From: Rallus limicola
Lineage: Eukaryota; Chordata; Aves; Gruiformes; Rallidae
Length of the DNA stretch: 64,000 nt
Reading direction: 5' to 3'
NCBI GenBank assembly: GCA_022605955.1
Contig: JAKCOZ010000005.1
Location: 54,313,762 to 54,377,761, forward strand
The notes under the pieces were generated by a model, which saw only the letters and a program-made list of their open reading frames with translations, was not told the DNA's origin and did not search any database. A program made the translations under genes and the position numbers. Shown here one piece after another: positions 36,701 to 50,923 of this stretch (position 1 is the stretch's first letter; the number at the start of each line of letters is the position of its first letter).

Positions 36701-39700
36701 AGAATAGACTTAAAATTCAATACATATTCAAGTTGGGGGAATATATTTCCCCTCGTCATTATTCTGTCACTGCGTTGCTTACATGAGAGCAGAAGAGAAC
36801 GAATGCTTAAAGATCATCTGTCTTTATACCAGACAACATTTGCATGTTGCTACTGTCTGATGCAGTGTTGGGTTTTTACAGTCTTGGTGGGAGAGAAGGA
36901 ACATCTTGTTGCAAGGTCTCTCACAACAGGACTGTCCCCCACCACATAGGCAGCCTGGCAGAAAGGGACCTGGATAGTGCCTCTCAATGATTCTTCAATG
37001 AGACAGAGTTTTACTGCCCAGGTTACAGGGTCATCCAATCCTTCTCTGTTCCTTCAGAGAAGAAATAAACTGGTTATTGCAGACTCCTTGTCCAATGCTC
37101 TGTATTTTTAGATAGCTCCTTGGGCAGCAAGTAGCTTGGTAGCCAAGGTATAGCAGCATTTACACAACCTACATTTATCGCACACAGAACGTTTCCTGGG
37201 AATGTATTCTAAATCTGATAAGAGAAATGCTCATTAAGAATCATTTGCTTGTTTAATTTTCACTTACCGAGCTTTAATGTCCCATCAAAATAAGTAATAA
37301 CAGCACCTTAAATAAATATCGCTTGTCTCGTACTCATCACTGTTTTAGAAGAACACAAGACTGCCTCTAGATATGGGAAGCTGCTGGAAAATAAAAACCA
37401 ACCAATCATAGAAACTAAAATGAGAGCTTTAAAGAATTTTTTTTTTGTTGAACGCAGAGTTCAACAAAAATGTATTCTGTTCACTGTACACACGACACCG
37501 ATGGGAATAAGAGCCAGTTCAAGTTCTAAGTTACCATTACTTGGGTAATAGTTTCAAGCTGCAAGGCACAGCTGTACGGGCCCAGCCAGACAGGCTATCA
37601 CAGCAATGCTTTGATAGCATGGGGCCCTTAAGTGTCAGGATATAGAAAAGGCAGCAGTTGTTGGCTGTGAAAACAGTCTGATACAAACCAGATGGGGACT
37701 TACTTGATGGGCAACACAAAGGAAAACAATTGGCTCATTCAACAAAGTCAGGCCACTGCCCCAGAGAATTAACAGAAGACAATAACAGTCAACCAGAGTT
37801 GATGCAAACAAGAAACAGCCATGTGGTTACGGTTTAAGGAATTGTTTCTCCTCAGACTAAACATAAAGTTTTGATTTCTAATTCTTATATTCATTAATTT
37901 CAGTCTCGTTTACAAGCCCCCTCTTCCTCCAAAGTCTTCCGTATAATTCATTTATGTAGCACCAGCCTTCACACACCTACTTAAGGGAAAAAAAGTAGAG
38001 GACAAAGGCAGCTATATTAATCTAACGTTTCCTGAAGAATGCCAAGGCCACAACTTTGTGAACCATGTCAGAACATTACAGATACACAGCACACAACGTG
38101 TTATTAGACACATTTGCATGCATATGGCAGTACATTTACTGATTCTTTTTTCATTTGAAATGCATAGAGCCCGGTAGGTCACGTGCTGGGTTACTGGAGT
38201 ACAGATGTCTTCCAGTTTTGTGAAGAGTTATTCTGGTTTCTTACTTAACTGGGTTTTTTTTTTTTTTCAGAAGTAAATTTCAGATCAATTATGTTACCAC
38301 GTAACAGTTTTTGTTTGTCAGGCTACAGTTAAACAGCTATTAAAATAGCTGTTACCAAACTTTTTTTAAGCAATCAAAAATTTAAAAATTGGCTATTTGA
38401 GCCATAACTCAAAAAATGCCCAACCCATTCATTTTTAGAAACTTGTAGAAGATTATGGTCCAAATTCTTAATTGCTCTTGCTGTTTTATTACAGGAAATA
38501 TAAAAGTGACATGTGCAAAGGTATTTTGATTACAAATTACTTACAGAGATTGCACAATAAGTCAGACCTCTAAGGGCCTTCTGCAATTTCACTCTCAGAC
38601 TAAAAACATCTGAACTTTCTTTTCATATACTTCAAAATATTCCCTCTGGCAAGCTGTGCACTGCAGTGCTCTCCATGAGTGCAAGCAGTTGGATGGCAAC
38701 TGCAAGGCACTCACAGACTGTGATACCCAAGCAGGTCTGTTCAGAGAGCAGTGTGACACACAGATGTCCCAGATGCCTTATGAAATTACATCGTCCTGGG
38801 GTGCATCAGCTTCAGCATGCCACCCCACATTCCCTGAGCTTCACCACTTCTGGAGATCGCTCGGTGGCTGGTACATGGATCTCTGAGTTGGTCTTGTTAC
38901 ATGATGTAGACATCTAAACACATCACTGAGGGGTAACAAGTGAAGTCTACTCTCTTCTTTCCCAGTGCTTCGCTTTCCATGCAGACTTGCAAGAAGCAGC
39001 TGGGTTAAAGAACCACATGTATGGCTCTTGTGTGACAGCCCACCCGGGACAGAGCAAGCAAGGGAGTCTGTCCTCAAAGAAAGAGACCTACTGAATTATG
39101 GAAGTAGAGTGTCAGGCCTTGATTGTCACCTTAAGTGGTTCTAGCTTTTAGCTGCTGAGATGCTCAACCCTGTGAACATGGCTTTACTTCCAAAAAACCC
39201 CACTAAAGTGCAGCCTTGGCCGCATTCAAAGCCACCACTGCATATTGTAGGTAGAAAAGTAAGGTTTTTACTGCAGTTTCCTGCTGTAAGCACAGAGCCA
39301 ACAGTCCAACAAAGCCGTTGTGTGCTGCGCTCCGAGCTAAAACATCTCTCCAGCAGAATCATGAGGCTTATTTCCAAAAGCACAGCCAAATTCTTGAAAC
39401 CTCCAATGAAGGGGTGGGTTGTCACATCGTAGCAGAGAAGATTTTGCCTGCAGCGCCGCTATTATTCGTTTTTCACATCATATATATTGAGGTCAGAACA
39501 CATACTTTACATACTGCTGAAATTTTGGGCTGAGTCTCTTTGTTAGGACGTTTCTAGAAGATTACAGATCTTAGGTAGGGAAAAGCCTTTATCAAGCTTA
39601 ACCTCGGAGATACCAGCTGTCTTAGCCTCGCATTTAAAAGCAGATGAGAGAGGAGAAAAACCTCTTTAAATCCCAGGTCTCCTTGTACAGGCAAACCTCA

Positions 39701-39863
39701 ATTGCTCTTGTAAAAAGGGTTTTGGACATCGCTCGTCAGAGAACGCCTCCACAAAGGACGGCATGTAAAGGCCAGCTGGAGCAGGGAGAGGCATGACTGT
39801 AGCCCTCCGTTAAATTGAGGACTCCAACAGGAAACTGCTCCCCCCTTTCTCTCCCCACCACCC

Positions 39864-39878
39864 TTTTTTTTTTTTTTT
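39864..39878. repeat. Poly(T) run, 15 bases
   Basis: Fifteen T after CCACCACCC. A similar 18-base T run lies at 41163-41180, and an A-rich pair lies at 40133-40167. No body of a retroposed gene is attached to any of them. Confidence 0.85.
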
Positions 39879-40445
39879 AATCAGGAAGGAAGCTTCATCT
39901 TCAGAAACAAGCCTTCCCTGTGTAATCTCCCTGCTTGCCTGTCTCTAGGAGCGGGTCCAATTACTGAAATAAGCAACATGCACTTTTAAGAAGTTAATCA
40001 CGTATCTACCCTGTAAATTTCACATTTATAATTTTGATTTGTGCAACAGGGCACAATGGCAGCTCTTAAGTAAATAAAACAATTTTCTCAAGATCTGTAA
40101 TTATGGTTTTAGGATTATTAAAATAAAAACAACCAAAAAAAAAAACAAACCCACAAAAAAAAAAAACCCTGAAATTAAGCAATTGCCAGCAAATTCCATG
40201 CTTTTTTACTTCTACAGAAGATACAATGGTCTGACAAGGACAGAAACTACAGCTGTTAAACTGCCTTTAAACAAACACAGCTCTGCCTAACTCTTGCAAT
40301 ATGTACAGTGCATAAAACAGGGCCACAACATGCAAGCCTGAGATTACTGCTTTACTGTAACAACCTGAGTTGGGATGGAGGTCAGCAGACAATCCCGTAT
40401 TAAGCCTAACCTGCCTTGATTGCATAGTTTTGAGCCAAAACACAA

Positions 40446-40470
40446 ATATAATTCTATATTAGAATTATAT
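40446..40470. repeat. Perfect palindrome, 11-base arms
   Basis: ATATAATTCTA, then TAT, then TAGAATTATAT: perfect arms with a 3-base loop. Imperfect TATAGAA/AATAGAAA repeats follow up to 40520. Confidence 0.9.
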
Positions 40471-43400
40471 AAATATAGAACGTTAAAATAGAAATATTAG
40501 AATAGAAAATATAGAAAATGTGAGATACACATTTTCATTGCTCACATATAGTTAATAATTTATTATTTTGTATTAAAACTGTGTGCCTGACATTAAAAAG
40601 CAAAGTCAAAGTCATACTGTACAGCAACAGTTACTTCCCTGAGGCCAAAGCACTGGGGGTTTTACAGAACTGCTACATATTTTGTGTCACCCTCAACAAC
40701 TTTCACTCAGGTTGTTTAGAGCTGTGCTTTAATACCAGCTCTTCCTTCTTTAGCAGCAAAACATACGCTTTAGATTAGAGAGGAATGACAACACAGATAC
40801 AAAGGTTCTAAATCTAAATTAAGTTTTTCTAGATGTAGTCGTGGTTGTTTCCCCCCACCCCCAAATGACAGCATTCATGATAAAAACCAGAGCACAGTAG
40901 TCCACAGCCCATCTCCATCATTCACTACTGTTCCGTGCAACTGCAGTCACCAAAAGCACATTTGCAACCGGCGTTTCAGAGATGAGGATTTGTTGTATTT
41001 TACTTTCCAAACTAGTCTGATGGAAGATCAAAAGTGTTTTAACCAAGTTCTACATTTGCACATTATTCAACGCTCTTACAAAACCCAGTCCCATCTGCAA
41101 CCTCAGCAGCGAGCAACAGGTCATGCATGACAACTTTAATCTCCACTCACCAGGCCTTACCCTTTTTTTTTTTTTTTTAAGAAGAAAGCTAGTTTGGCAG
41201 ACTGCATTTGTCAAAATCAGCATGTTATCAAAGAGTAGTATTACCATCATTTGTACAGTATTTTTCATTTAGAAGATATCCCAGATAACAGCTGTTGCCT
41301 TATTGGAACGTTTCCTGGGCTCCCAGTCTTAAGAAATTTATCACAGGGGCACTGGAAACATGCAGTTCTGTTTAATTACAGGCAGCCTTTGTGTCACTGT
41401 ACAGAGAAGGTGGTGCTGGAGAAACCTGGCCTCTTCAGCACATCAAGTGGAAGGCTGCTTAGTGCTAAAGTATCTATAAAGATAAGCAAATAAAGTACCT
41501 GGGTAACGACACGGTTTGGGAGTATGGAACTGCCTGTACATCAAAGCCTCTCACAGTATAATAAGCAGTAAAATGTAAAAATAATAGCACTGCAATTTGA
41601 CTGTGGACACCAAGCATCTAAATATCTGTCTTTATTAGCTAGTTAGGTTTTAATAATAACTTAATAGCCTTGCCTTGCCTCTGCTAGTAGTACAAAAATT
41701 TACAAAGCTTTACAAAAAGAAAAAGAAATAAAGTTTAATGGCTGAGAATGACAGCTTTTGTAAATCCCCTGTCCCCTTTATAGAAGTTTGGGGGTAGACA
41801 GTCAGCATCTGTGGGTTATTAATCACTCACATTAAGCCACCTCCACGCAGCATATATGTTAATTTCTCTCCTACCCAGCCCCTCCCCATGCAAACACCTG
41901 GCTCTGTCCAGCTTTCACGTAGTATTTTAAAAAGCTGAATTGAGAGCTCTTAGCAACAGGTAAAGCTGAAGGGAGTCCAGCTGCCTCTGCCCACAGATCA
42001 CAAAAACCAACCCAGTGGGGAGAGCAGAAGCTGTTCCTTCTGTTGCGTTGCTGTCAGGCTGAATTATAAAAGGGCAACATCTGCCTTCCCTGCCAACTAG
42101 AAAAACAAAATAAACCCAGCACATGCTGAGGACAGTGAGCCTACATTTCTCCTATCACAGTGCTAGAAATGTTTCTCCAAGTTGAAACGTGTGTTTGTAA
42201 CACTCCTCATCTTCTCCTTGTGTCACCATACAGATTACATGCAATGTGTTGCCAGCACCCAAAGGCATCAAGACTTCCTGGTCTGATACTGATGCCTTTT
42301 ATAAATGAAATGCAATTTTCACACTAAAAAAAAAGAAACATGGGATAAGAGGCCTACTTAAATAACTGTTAATCCATCCTAAAAGATCTGGCAGTGCATC
42401 TGCCAACTGAGCTAATGCAGAGCCAGCAGCAGGTCTACCTGAGACAGCTGGAAGGGTTCCTGGCTCCAGCTTAGCTCGCATTGATGTCCCCAGCTGAAAA
42501 CAATAGGGTCTGAGGGGTGGAAGTACATCTTATCCAGGAAACTGCCTCTGCAGGCTGCTATCTCTGGCTGAGGCTGGAACATTCTCCTGGAGGTAGTAAC
42601 TCCAACTAAACCCTCTGCTGAATAAGGGAAAAACCAATGCTGTTTCTTACACTACATCTTGTTATAGTGACATAGCAAGGCGTGTCATTTAGAACAACTA
42701 GGAATCTCAATTTAAATTCCTTTGCCATCACTGATAACAAATAGGTGTGCAAACTAATGTAGTACAAGACCATAAAAATCAGATGCCTCTTTACAGCATT
42801 GTGACAGAAGATGATGTGTAAAGGGACTTCAGACTCAATTATATGTGTATAGAAGAGTAGCAGGTTCAGGAGACTATTCTGATCCTTTTCCATGACCTAC
42901 CACAACACGCAGGCCACAGAACAGCTAAGCACCCTTACTTTCTAGATGCTCATCAGTTCTTTCTTACTAAACCATGGGCTCAGAGCTGTGGAACCACTAA
43001 TTTGTGAGAAACTTCTCCCTCCAGAGAAGAGCTAACTGGAAACAGCTCTGGGGCTGATGTAAGCATTAAGTGTACATAGGGAGTCTCTGTCCTTAGGTGG
43101 CTTGCCCAAGCCCATTAATTCTTTGTGTGTGTCCCCCATTTATATAAGCAATGTTTGCATGAAAGGGGAAAGCAGGTCAGCCTAGTCAGCTTGCTACCAT
43201 CTGCTTTTATTCAGAGTTACTCAAGATCAGTGCCAGTGGGATCAGTGCCCATTTAGGGGGTTTATTGTGCATGTTTATTTTTTGCTCTTTACAATGAAGG
43301 CAACAGCAATTACTGTAAGTTTGTAAAAGTGCATACAAATCATAATACACAATACAAAGCTCCTTCAGTCAGATCCTAGCGTGTTTACGAATCCTACACA

Positions 43401-43582
43401 GGCTATGAGAAAAGCTGCTTTGGCACAACATTTTGGATAGCCTGGTAAGGAGCACGTTAGTGTCCAGGAGATCTGAGACTGTATTTAATACTCGCTTATC
43501 AAGACCATACCCTGCTTGTAACGCACGGTGACGCCAGCTGATTCACCACCCCAGGAGGATCTCACGCGAAAGGATAAAAAAA

Positions 43583-44333
43583 GCAAGTGTAGAGTCTTGC
43601 ACCTGGGAAGGAATAACTGTATCAGGACAGGCTGGGGGATGACCTGCTGGAGAAGAGCTCAGTGGAGAAGGACCTGGGGGTCCTGGTGGGTGACAGGTTG
43701 GCCATGAGCCAGCAGTGTGTCCTGGGACTGAGAGACAATGGGATCCTGGGGGGCATCAGGAGGAGTGTGGCCAGCAGGTCACAGGAGGTGATCCTCCCCC
43801 TCTGCTCTGCCCTGGTCAGGCCCCACCTGGAGTGTTGTGTCCAGTTCTGGGCTCCCTGGGATAAAAAAAGACAGGGATCTCCAGGAAAGAGTCCAGAGGA
43901 GGGCTACAAAGATGATTAAGGGCCTGGAGCATCTCCCCTGTGAGGAAAGGCTGAGTGAGCTGGGACTGTTCAGCCTTGAGAAAAGAAGACTAAGGGGGGG
44001 ACCTAATTAATGTTTCTAAATATCTTAAGTATGGGACACAGGGGGAAATGGCCAGCCCCTTTTCAGTGTCTGCGGGGACAGGACAAGGGGCAATGGCTGC
44101 AAGTTGGAGTACAGGAAGTTCTGCACCAACATTTGGAAGAACTTTCACACAGTGAGGGTGACAGAGCCCTGGGACAGGCTGCCCAGGGAGGTGGTGGAGT
44201 CTCCTTCTCTGGAGATATTCCAGCCCCATCTGGACGTCGACCTGTGCAATATGAGCTGGGGAGCTGCCTTGGCTGGGGGGTTGGACCCGATGATCTCTGG
44301 AGGTCCCTTCCAACCCCTATGATTCTATGATAA
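43583..44333 (+). mobile_element. CR1 LINE, 0.75-kb 3' fragment with RT coding
   Basis: It begins in RT (TAGAGTCTTGCACCTGGGAA) and reads [20 protein letters not shown] on the + strand before a frameshift at the AAAAAAAG run near 43864. It ends CCCCTATGATTCTATGATA. It is the longest + strand CR1 in the window, in the 20-kb intron and antisense to TALPID3. Confidence 0.95.
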
Positions 44334-44557
44334 GCATCACTTTCTAGCTCAGCTCCCAGGTGGGCTGACAATTGGGGGATTTATATAACTGGAAACTGGA
44401 ACTGGTAAAATATCAAGGGTTAAATTTCAAAGTATTATCCAGGGCTCTAGGTTAGTACATTCTAGCTTGTAAGAGTGGATATGCAGCAGCAGGAGGTGCT
44501 CTTCTCTTAATGAGAATGCTGACTAGAATATGCCTGGCTGCCAGAGACTCAACCTAC

Positions 44558-44660
44558 AAAAAAAACCCAAACCAAACTAAAAGACCACCAAAATAACCAA
44601 CCAACCATTACCCTCCCCTTCCCAACCTGACAAAAAGGGGGAAAAAAAAAAGGGGGGGGA
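44558..44660. repeat. Low-complexity A/C then A/G tract
   Basis: AAAAAAAACCCAAACC-type sequence is followed by GGGGGAAAAAAAAAAGGGGG. It is a simple-sequence patch after the CR1 at 43583. Confidence 0.8.
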
Positions 44661-47600
44661 AAATACAGAGAAAATACACCCACATTGCAGGATGTATTTC
44701 CCATGGTGAGCATGCAGCTTAGCAGGCCTGCCTGGCAGTCCAGACTGCTTTGGTTCCAGGAGTCACAAGTGTTTGAAAAGGAAATATACTGTGAATCAAT
44801 TTTTTTTCAAAAATAAATGCTAATAAATTTGGAAGTAAAATCCTTTATATGATTAAGATATACTTAATGCAGGAGTTCCTTGGAACCCTTGGTGTTTGTG
44901 TGATGTGATACAGCCAGCTGATACTCAGCAGGGATGTGTATTGGTCCACACATGGTATTTTGAGGCAAACAGGACACATGAACCACAGAAGGTACACTGG
45001 ATGCTTGATGCAGCAGTACCACAGGTTTTCAGCTTACCAGTAAGACACAGGAACTGGTCTCTCCTTATTTGCACATTACAACCTCCATGTATGAGTGAAA
45101 TACCAAGCTTAATTTTGCCACTACCCTGAACTTTTAAGTTTATGATATATAAAAAGCACCCTGAAGGATGCCAATGGGCACTGGATTAGATCACCCACAA
45201 TCCTTTAAAATCTAGGCTTGAAGAAGGAATCAGATGAGACTTCTGGATATGTACTTTGAGCCCTGGAAAATCTGAAAAAAGACATGTAAAAATCGAAGTA
45301 TTCAACAGGCTGCATAGGAAGTAATCCTTTAAGTACTGATCATGTCAGTTTGAGTAAGTTTTTCTTTCCCTTTCACCAGAAAAATCCCAACTGGTGCTGG
45401 AATTTCAGTGAAAATCCCTGCTGCTGTGTACAGACCAAAGGAAGGACTTAGTATAGGAATACACCCTGAATCCCAGCAAAATAAGTGTACTTTAAACACA
45501 AAGATCTGATCAAAAGGGAGAAAAAGCAACTGTGAACTGCTTTCAACTGCTCAAGCAACGGGGCTATAGATGCTAGCCTCCCCTCCTGAACTTCAAACTT
45601 CTGAGCAGAAATGGTCCTTAAGCCCACCCTGGAAGGTTTCCTGCATTATTCTTTTTACTATATGAAAAGTGGAAAGTATCTTCCTTCCAAATATTAACCA
45701 TACAACACATGCAGCATGGAGCAGAAATTGATTCTCACATGGACTGCACAAGGGAAACCTGTACATACAGAAAGCTGTGCAGATTTCATGATGGATGTAT
45801 GGCATCATCTCTGGAGGCACCAATGGAAGACTAAAAGGGGAAGTTTTTCTGCCTCTGAACACAATTCCCACAGCAAAAATCTCAGCACAACTCAGAGAGG
45901 AACTAACTCTCAACCTCTTAGACATTAAAGAAAATTACTAAGTGCACAAAAACCTAATGCATATAGAGCAGTAAGAAAAGGATCAGGTAGTAGGTGGTGT
46001 GGAACTGGACAACAGAGAATGACTTCTACCTGAGCATTCCAGTCCATAGGAAATGCTCAGACTGCAAGGCAAAATGAGCCTGCTTGCTACAATTTTCTTT
46101 AAGTATAAACTGGGTTTTGTGGTTTGTCACGTCTCCATCTGATTACTTGGATTTCAGTTAATTAAGATGCCTCCAAAAAATCAAATTTAGGGAGGAATCT
46201 AAAAACATGCCAGCAAGATTTGTGCTTCACCTGCTCTCCAAACTTGTTAGTAGCTCCTCTTGCTCACGCCCTTTGCAAGGGAAAGAAAGGTCTAGGAGAT
46301 CAAAGGATCACTTCCCAGAAAGAGATCTTTTGGGAATGGAGGCAAAGAAGTGCAGAGTCCCATGAAACCCACAGCAGATCTTGGTGCTCAGTTTCTCAGG
46401 ACCAAAAGCAGCAGAACACACCCATAACAGAAGGACATGATTGTCTACAATAACAATTCTACACAGGACTTTGCCTTAAGCTATGAAAAGAAATCAAAAT
46501 TCTGTTGCAACATTTTGCCTGAAAAATAACTGAAATAACTCAAGAGGAAAAAAACCCTGACAGAAATCACACTTTTTGACAGATAAATAATATTTATAGC
46601 TAAATATTGACTTACAGTAATTTAAACTAGCAGCTCAAGTGTGGCTACTGAAGATTTTACATGGGGATAACATGCAAAATGGATTATTACTGAGATGGGT
46701 GTGCAGAAAAAGCAAACGAAAACTCTTTGAGAGCTGGGGTTGTAAAGCACTTGGAGCAGCTAAAAGCCAATGACTACTTATAGGAAAGAGAAGAGTTTCT
46801 GTGGGAAACACAGCTTTTCATTTCCTGACTTGTCCAAATGTAAAATATATTAACTGAATTTTGTTAATGAGCCATCTGATATCACAGGGAGGTAACTATA
46901 GGAAAACCAGAGTCAAAATAGGCCAGAAATAAAAGTTCTGAAGCAGCACTGAAAAACTTACATAAATCTCCACAGGGCATTTGCCTGGGAAATGCTGTAA
47001 TTAGAGCTAAGTGATTTCATGACTTCAATTTCCAAGACCTTCTCTCAGAAATTGGTCAAATTCAAGGAGCAATGTGGGCAACACGAACTATTCCTACTTC
47101 TCAGGTTGTGGTGGTACTCCTGGCTACAGTGTGAAAGAATAGCTCTGTTCTGCTTCACTAGCTGCTGTTTTCAGGGTGGTAAGGACAGTCTTTAGCAAGA
47201 GCCTTCAGTGAAATTCAGTCCAAGAAAGAAACAGCAGGATATGAAGGGAAAAGTAAACTTTGAGTAGAATAGTTAAGAGCTTGACCAAAACAGTTCCAGT
47301 TCCAAGAAAAAAAATAAAGACCTTTAGCCTTATCCTAATCTTCTTCCTTCCTTGAAGCATCTGTTAGAGATTTGCCTCATGCCACAATAGTTTTAAGAAA
47401 AAATAACCCTAAACCTGACTCAGAGCAATTCCTGGCTGAAGAAGAGAGGCAAAGAAGTATTTACTAATATCCTTATTTTCAGTATTACAGTTTTCAATAC
47501 AGCACAGTGTCAATGTTAACACAAAAGTAGCCCATTTTCAGTACCAATCAGGGACTCTGGAAGCTTTCTTTTTTTATACAGATTCATTTATTGCACAGAT

Positions 47601-49343
47601 CATCTCTTCCCACAAGCAACTGTGCAATCTCTTTGTAGCAACAAAGCCAATTGCTTAGTGTCCCAATATTATTTTCCCATGTACTTATGGCTGCCTGAAA
47701 ATAATTCACTAGCTGGAGATAAAAAAGAATTACTATCATGGAGTTGTGCTCACTAGGTCACATTTTGAGAGTGAGTATTGTAGAGAAATAATTAAGCAAA
47801 GATACATCTACCTCTTGGTTCCAAGCTGCTCATATTAAAGTTTAAAAACACTCTGCAGTCAAGCACTGCCACCTGTTCTTTCATTTTAATTTAAAAATTC
47901 TGAATCATGTTAATATGAGCCTGAAAATACTTGTGTTCTGGAAATATGTGCATTCACTAACCACAATAATTATTATCATATTAAATTTATGAAGATATAT
48001 GAAAGAGCGGTACAAAGATTAAAGGGTATTATAAAGCCAAAAATATATCTGCATGTATATTATATACTACAAATACATGTTTTCAAACCACTGTCTCCAC
48101 TATGTCTGGAGAAGGCACACATTTCAATTAATAATACTACCAGGCTTTATTTTCAGTTGTAACTTTCAGGAGACATTACCCTTTCAGGCATGATATTGTA
48201 ACAGTCCTACTGAACTTCAACTTTCATTAGAAGGCATCAATCAACTTTCTTTCAGTAAAAACACATGTTCACTGTAGACCACAACATTTTTTTAAACAAC
48301 AAAAGAAAGCTCTATGATATATATATTCATGGCCATAGAAAAAAGATGAATCAAATCTTGTCATGTATTTATCTAGAATATTTTAACAAGGCTTTTTTTG
48401 TTGGTTTTTTTTTTTTAAGTCCAAACCAATTTCCCTTTTCTTCAAACACCTGGAATTCACTCTTCATTTCAGGAATCCAGATTTTCTAAGCTCTAATACC
48501 AATACAACCACTTACCCTTTAGACTCTGAAAAAGTACCTAGATGATTCTGCCTCTGAAACACTTCTCCAGTTCTAGTCAAGTACTCCTTGCTATCTCAAT
48601 CATTTGACATGAAGTTGTTTATAAACAGGGTGCTTTGAACTCACAGTAACAGATGTGCTTAATTTTTAAATGTTGTATTTACTTAAACCCTCATATACTT
48701 ACGTTGCAAGTTTTAATTTTTCTTTCAAATAATTCTTATTAATTTTCACCCTCAACTTTTTAACCTGTTAAGTTCTCTGCAGTGAAGCTTACAGAGAAGA
48801 GACCTGCTTTAAAACTGACAAACAGTTCTTTCCATTTGCAAATCCTCCCGATTTTTATTGGCTCATTAAATATGTATACTTAAAATGAGATTTGAATTAT
48901 CTTGGTACATAAATCATCAGGGGTTTTGTGCCTCTCAATGAAAATTGACTGCTGCCATCTCGTGGTCTGACGTTTTCATCTGACACAGCCCTAGTTGGAC
49001 TGTGTCCAAATAGCTTGTATAGGTAAATTAAGGTTTTTTTAAAAGATAAATATTCCAGAAAACAACAGTCGATTGGAAATAAAAATTTACTCTTTCCATC
49101 CCTCTCTAACATCCTACTCAGTGATACAGGCTGGGAGTGCTGTCTTTGCTGACACTTGGAGACAAGGTTGAGGTGTAAACGCATGAAGTGCTGGGAAGAA
49201 TATTCCCCCTTTCCTCCTTTGAGAGACCCTGGGGAAGAAGAATGGGAGGAAGATTCCTATAATCATTATTAAGAAAAATGGCTTTTAAAGTTCTGAAGAA
49301 GTTCATTCTGCAAGACACATAGTTTCCTTTTTGGTGATACTAG

Positions 49344-49500
49344 TGGAGCAGGCTGCCCAGGGAGGGAGTTGAGTCAGCATCCCTGGATGTGTTTAAAAGA
49401 TGGGTAGATGAGGTACTTAGAGATATGGTTTAGCACAGGACAGGAATGGTTGGACTCAATGATCTTAAAGTTCTTTTCCAACCTAGCAATTCTGTGATAC
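49344..49500 (+). mobile_element. CR1 LINE, 3'-end fragment
   Basis: GGAGCAGGCTGCCCAGGGAG, GATGAGGTACTTAGAGATAT and GGAATGGTTGGACTCAATGA, ending GCAATTCTGTGATAC. It belongs to the 17020/26465 subfamily. Confidence 0.9.
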
Positions 49501-50835
49501 TCAACTTGCTCAACTGGAAATTCACTTTCTTTAGGTAATACGAATTTTCTGAACACCAAAAGAAAAATACTCATCTTCCTATTAGAAAAAAAAAAACACT
49601 CACTGCAATATTGTCTACCAATATTTTAAAAAGAGCTAACCCCTATTTTTTACTAAATTAAGTCTTTATTTACCAACTTTAAAACCACGTGCTGATAAAT
49701 GTCCCCACAGCAAAACATACACATGGGCTGCAGTGTGCCATTTGGGTTCTGTAAGCTTTTCCACTAATTGTCCAAGGAAGCCAACTTATAGATTATTCAT
49801 GACTTTCTTCACATGTAAAATATGGGTTTGAAATTAGGTTCCAAGTCCCACAACCACTAACATTGGCCTCGGGCTTTTCTTACACTTACAGATAGTTGAA
49901 ACAAAGCAATTCCATCAGAATTGTAATTCAGTTAGATGTTAAAAAAATTAAATGGAAGTAGTTCAAAGCATTATTTTTAAAAGGGCTTAAGGGAAGAATG
50001 TGCAACTAGGGTGCAAGAATTATACTTGCATATGTTGTTGACATCCAGGTTTTGAGATTCCTGTTCTTAACATGTAAGATTAAAACTGCTCCATATCTTA
50101 CTCTACCACCTCCACAACTATCTGCTAAAACAATTAAATATGGCAGTAACACACACATAGTTCATGTTATTCCAACACTGACTTAAGCTACAGTAAACAA
50201 ACAATATTCTCTCCCTCTTGTGCAAAATCCTTAAGACTTTGAACTAACACTGTTAGGTAATCTCTAAAAATAGCATGGTTACACCCAGATACTACACAGT
50301 GTCCTTCACAAAAATCACTTTCACACACTAGCTTGAAGCCTTTCAACAAACCAGGCCATCTTAACATGGATAAATCTCTATTCTTTTTTCCACATTTGAA
50401 TGATCTCAGCTTTGTGTTTTTATTTCAGTTCTCCTCTAGTAGCCTGCATTATCTCATACCTATGAACCACTGCCATCTATCACAGCATCATGAATATTTT
50501 CTTTGCTGAGCAGCATTCTATAAAGCAATTAAGATTCAACTGACTACACGTTACACACATGGTAATGCTCTTGGCAAATAAAAATGTAAAGAAATACTTA
50601 ATTGCAAGGGTTCTGATGACTTATATAGGCATACATTTCCAGTCCTCTGAGTGCACCCCAATAGTATCATAACTATGTACACAGGTCCATACACATTATA
50701 TAGAAGAATGTTGGGAATTTGGTAGTATTGAAAACAAAGTTTAAGAAAATCAGAACTTTATTATACATGAGTATAAAAAACCCATTTAAGTGATGTGCTT
50801 AACTGAAATAACTTTGCTTATTGACATCAATTTAC

Positions 50836-50923
50836 CTTCTTGTTGCATCTCTTCAGTCTTCCTTCTCACGTGAATAACCTGAGGTCTCACAGTCTCAACT
50901 TGTGCAGCTCCTTGATTTTCCTC
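50836..50923 (-). CDS. KIAA0586: TALPID3 coding exon (third from last)
   Basis: This short exon is 88 bases (29 codons plus one base), phase 0 to phase 1. Its acceptor is GATACACAG before GAGGAAAATC and its donor is GAAG followed by gtaaattg, a moderately weak donor. It encodes EENQGAAQVETVRPQV and then a basic patch (HVRRKTEE). The phase matches the exon at 58341 upstream and the exon at 30480 downstream. It is isolated between a 7.4-kb and a 20.3-kb intron, so recognition of this exon may depend on enhancers within it. No alternative open exon was seen close by. Confidence 0.85.

Larger units (their letters stand above)
30546..50835 (-). other. KIAA0586: TALPID3 20.3-kb intron
   Basis: This very long intron has only four CR1 fragments (31384, 33458, 43583, 49344), so most of it is unique AT-rich DNA. 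The stretch 33736-43582 is almost 10 kb without a recognised transposon, and 36660-37330 and 39440-40100 have enhancer-like AT-rich complexity. No additional exon with matching phase was found. Confidence 0.65.

Noticed and set aside
38254..38270. T14 followed by CAG, resembling a + strand splice acceptor
   Set aside because: No open frame or donor follows in a suitable distance.
45593..45925. 110-codon minus-strand open frame inside the 20-kb intron, considered as an extra TALPID3 exon
   Set aside because: The exons on both sides already join in phase, and the frame has no TALPID3 motif or good splice sites.
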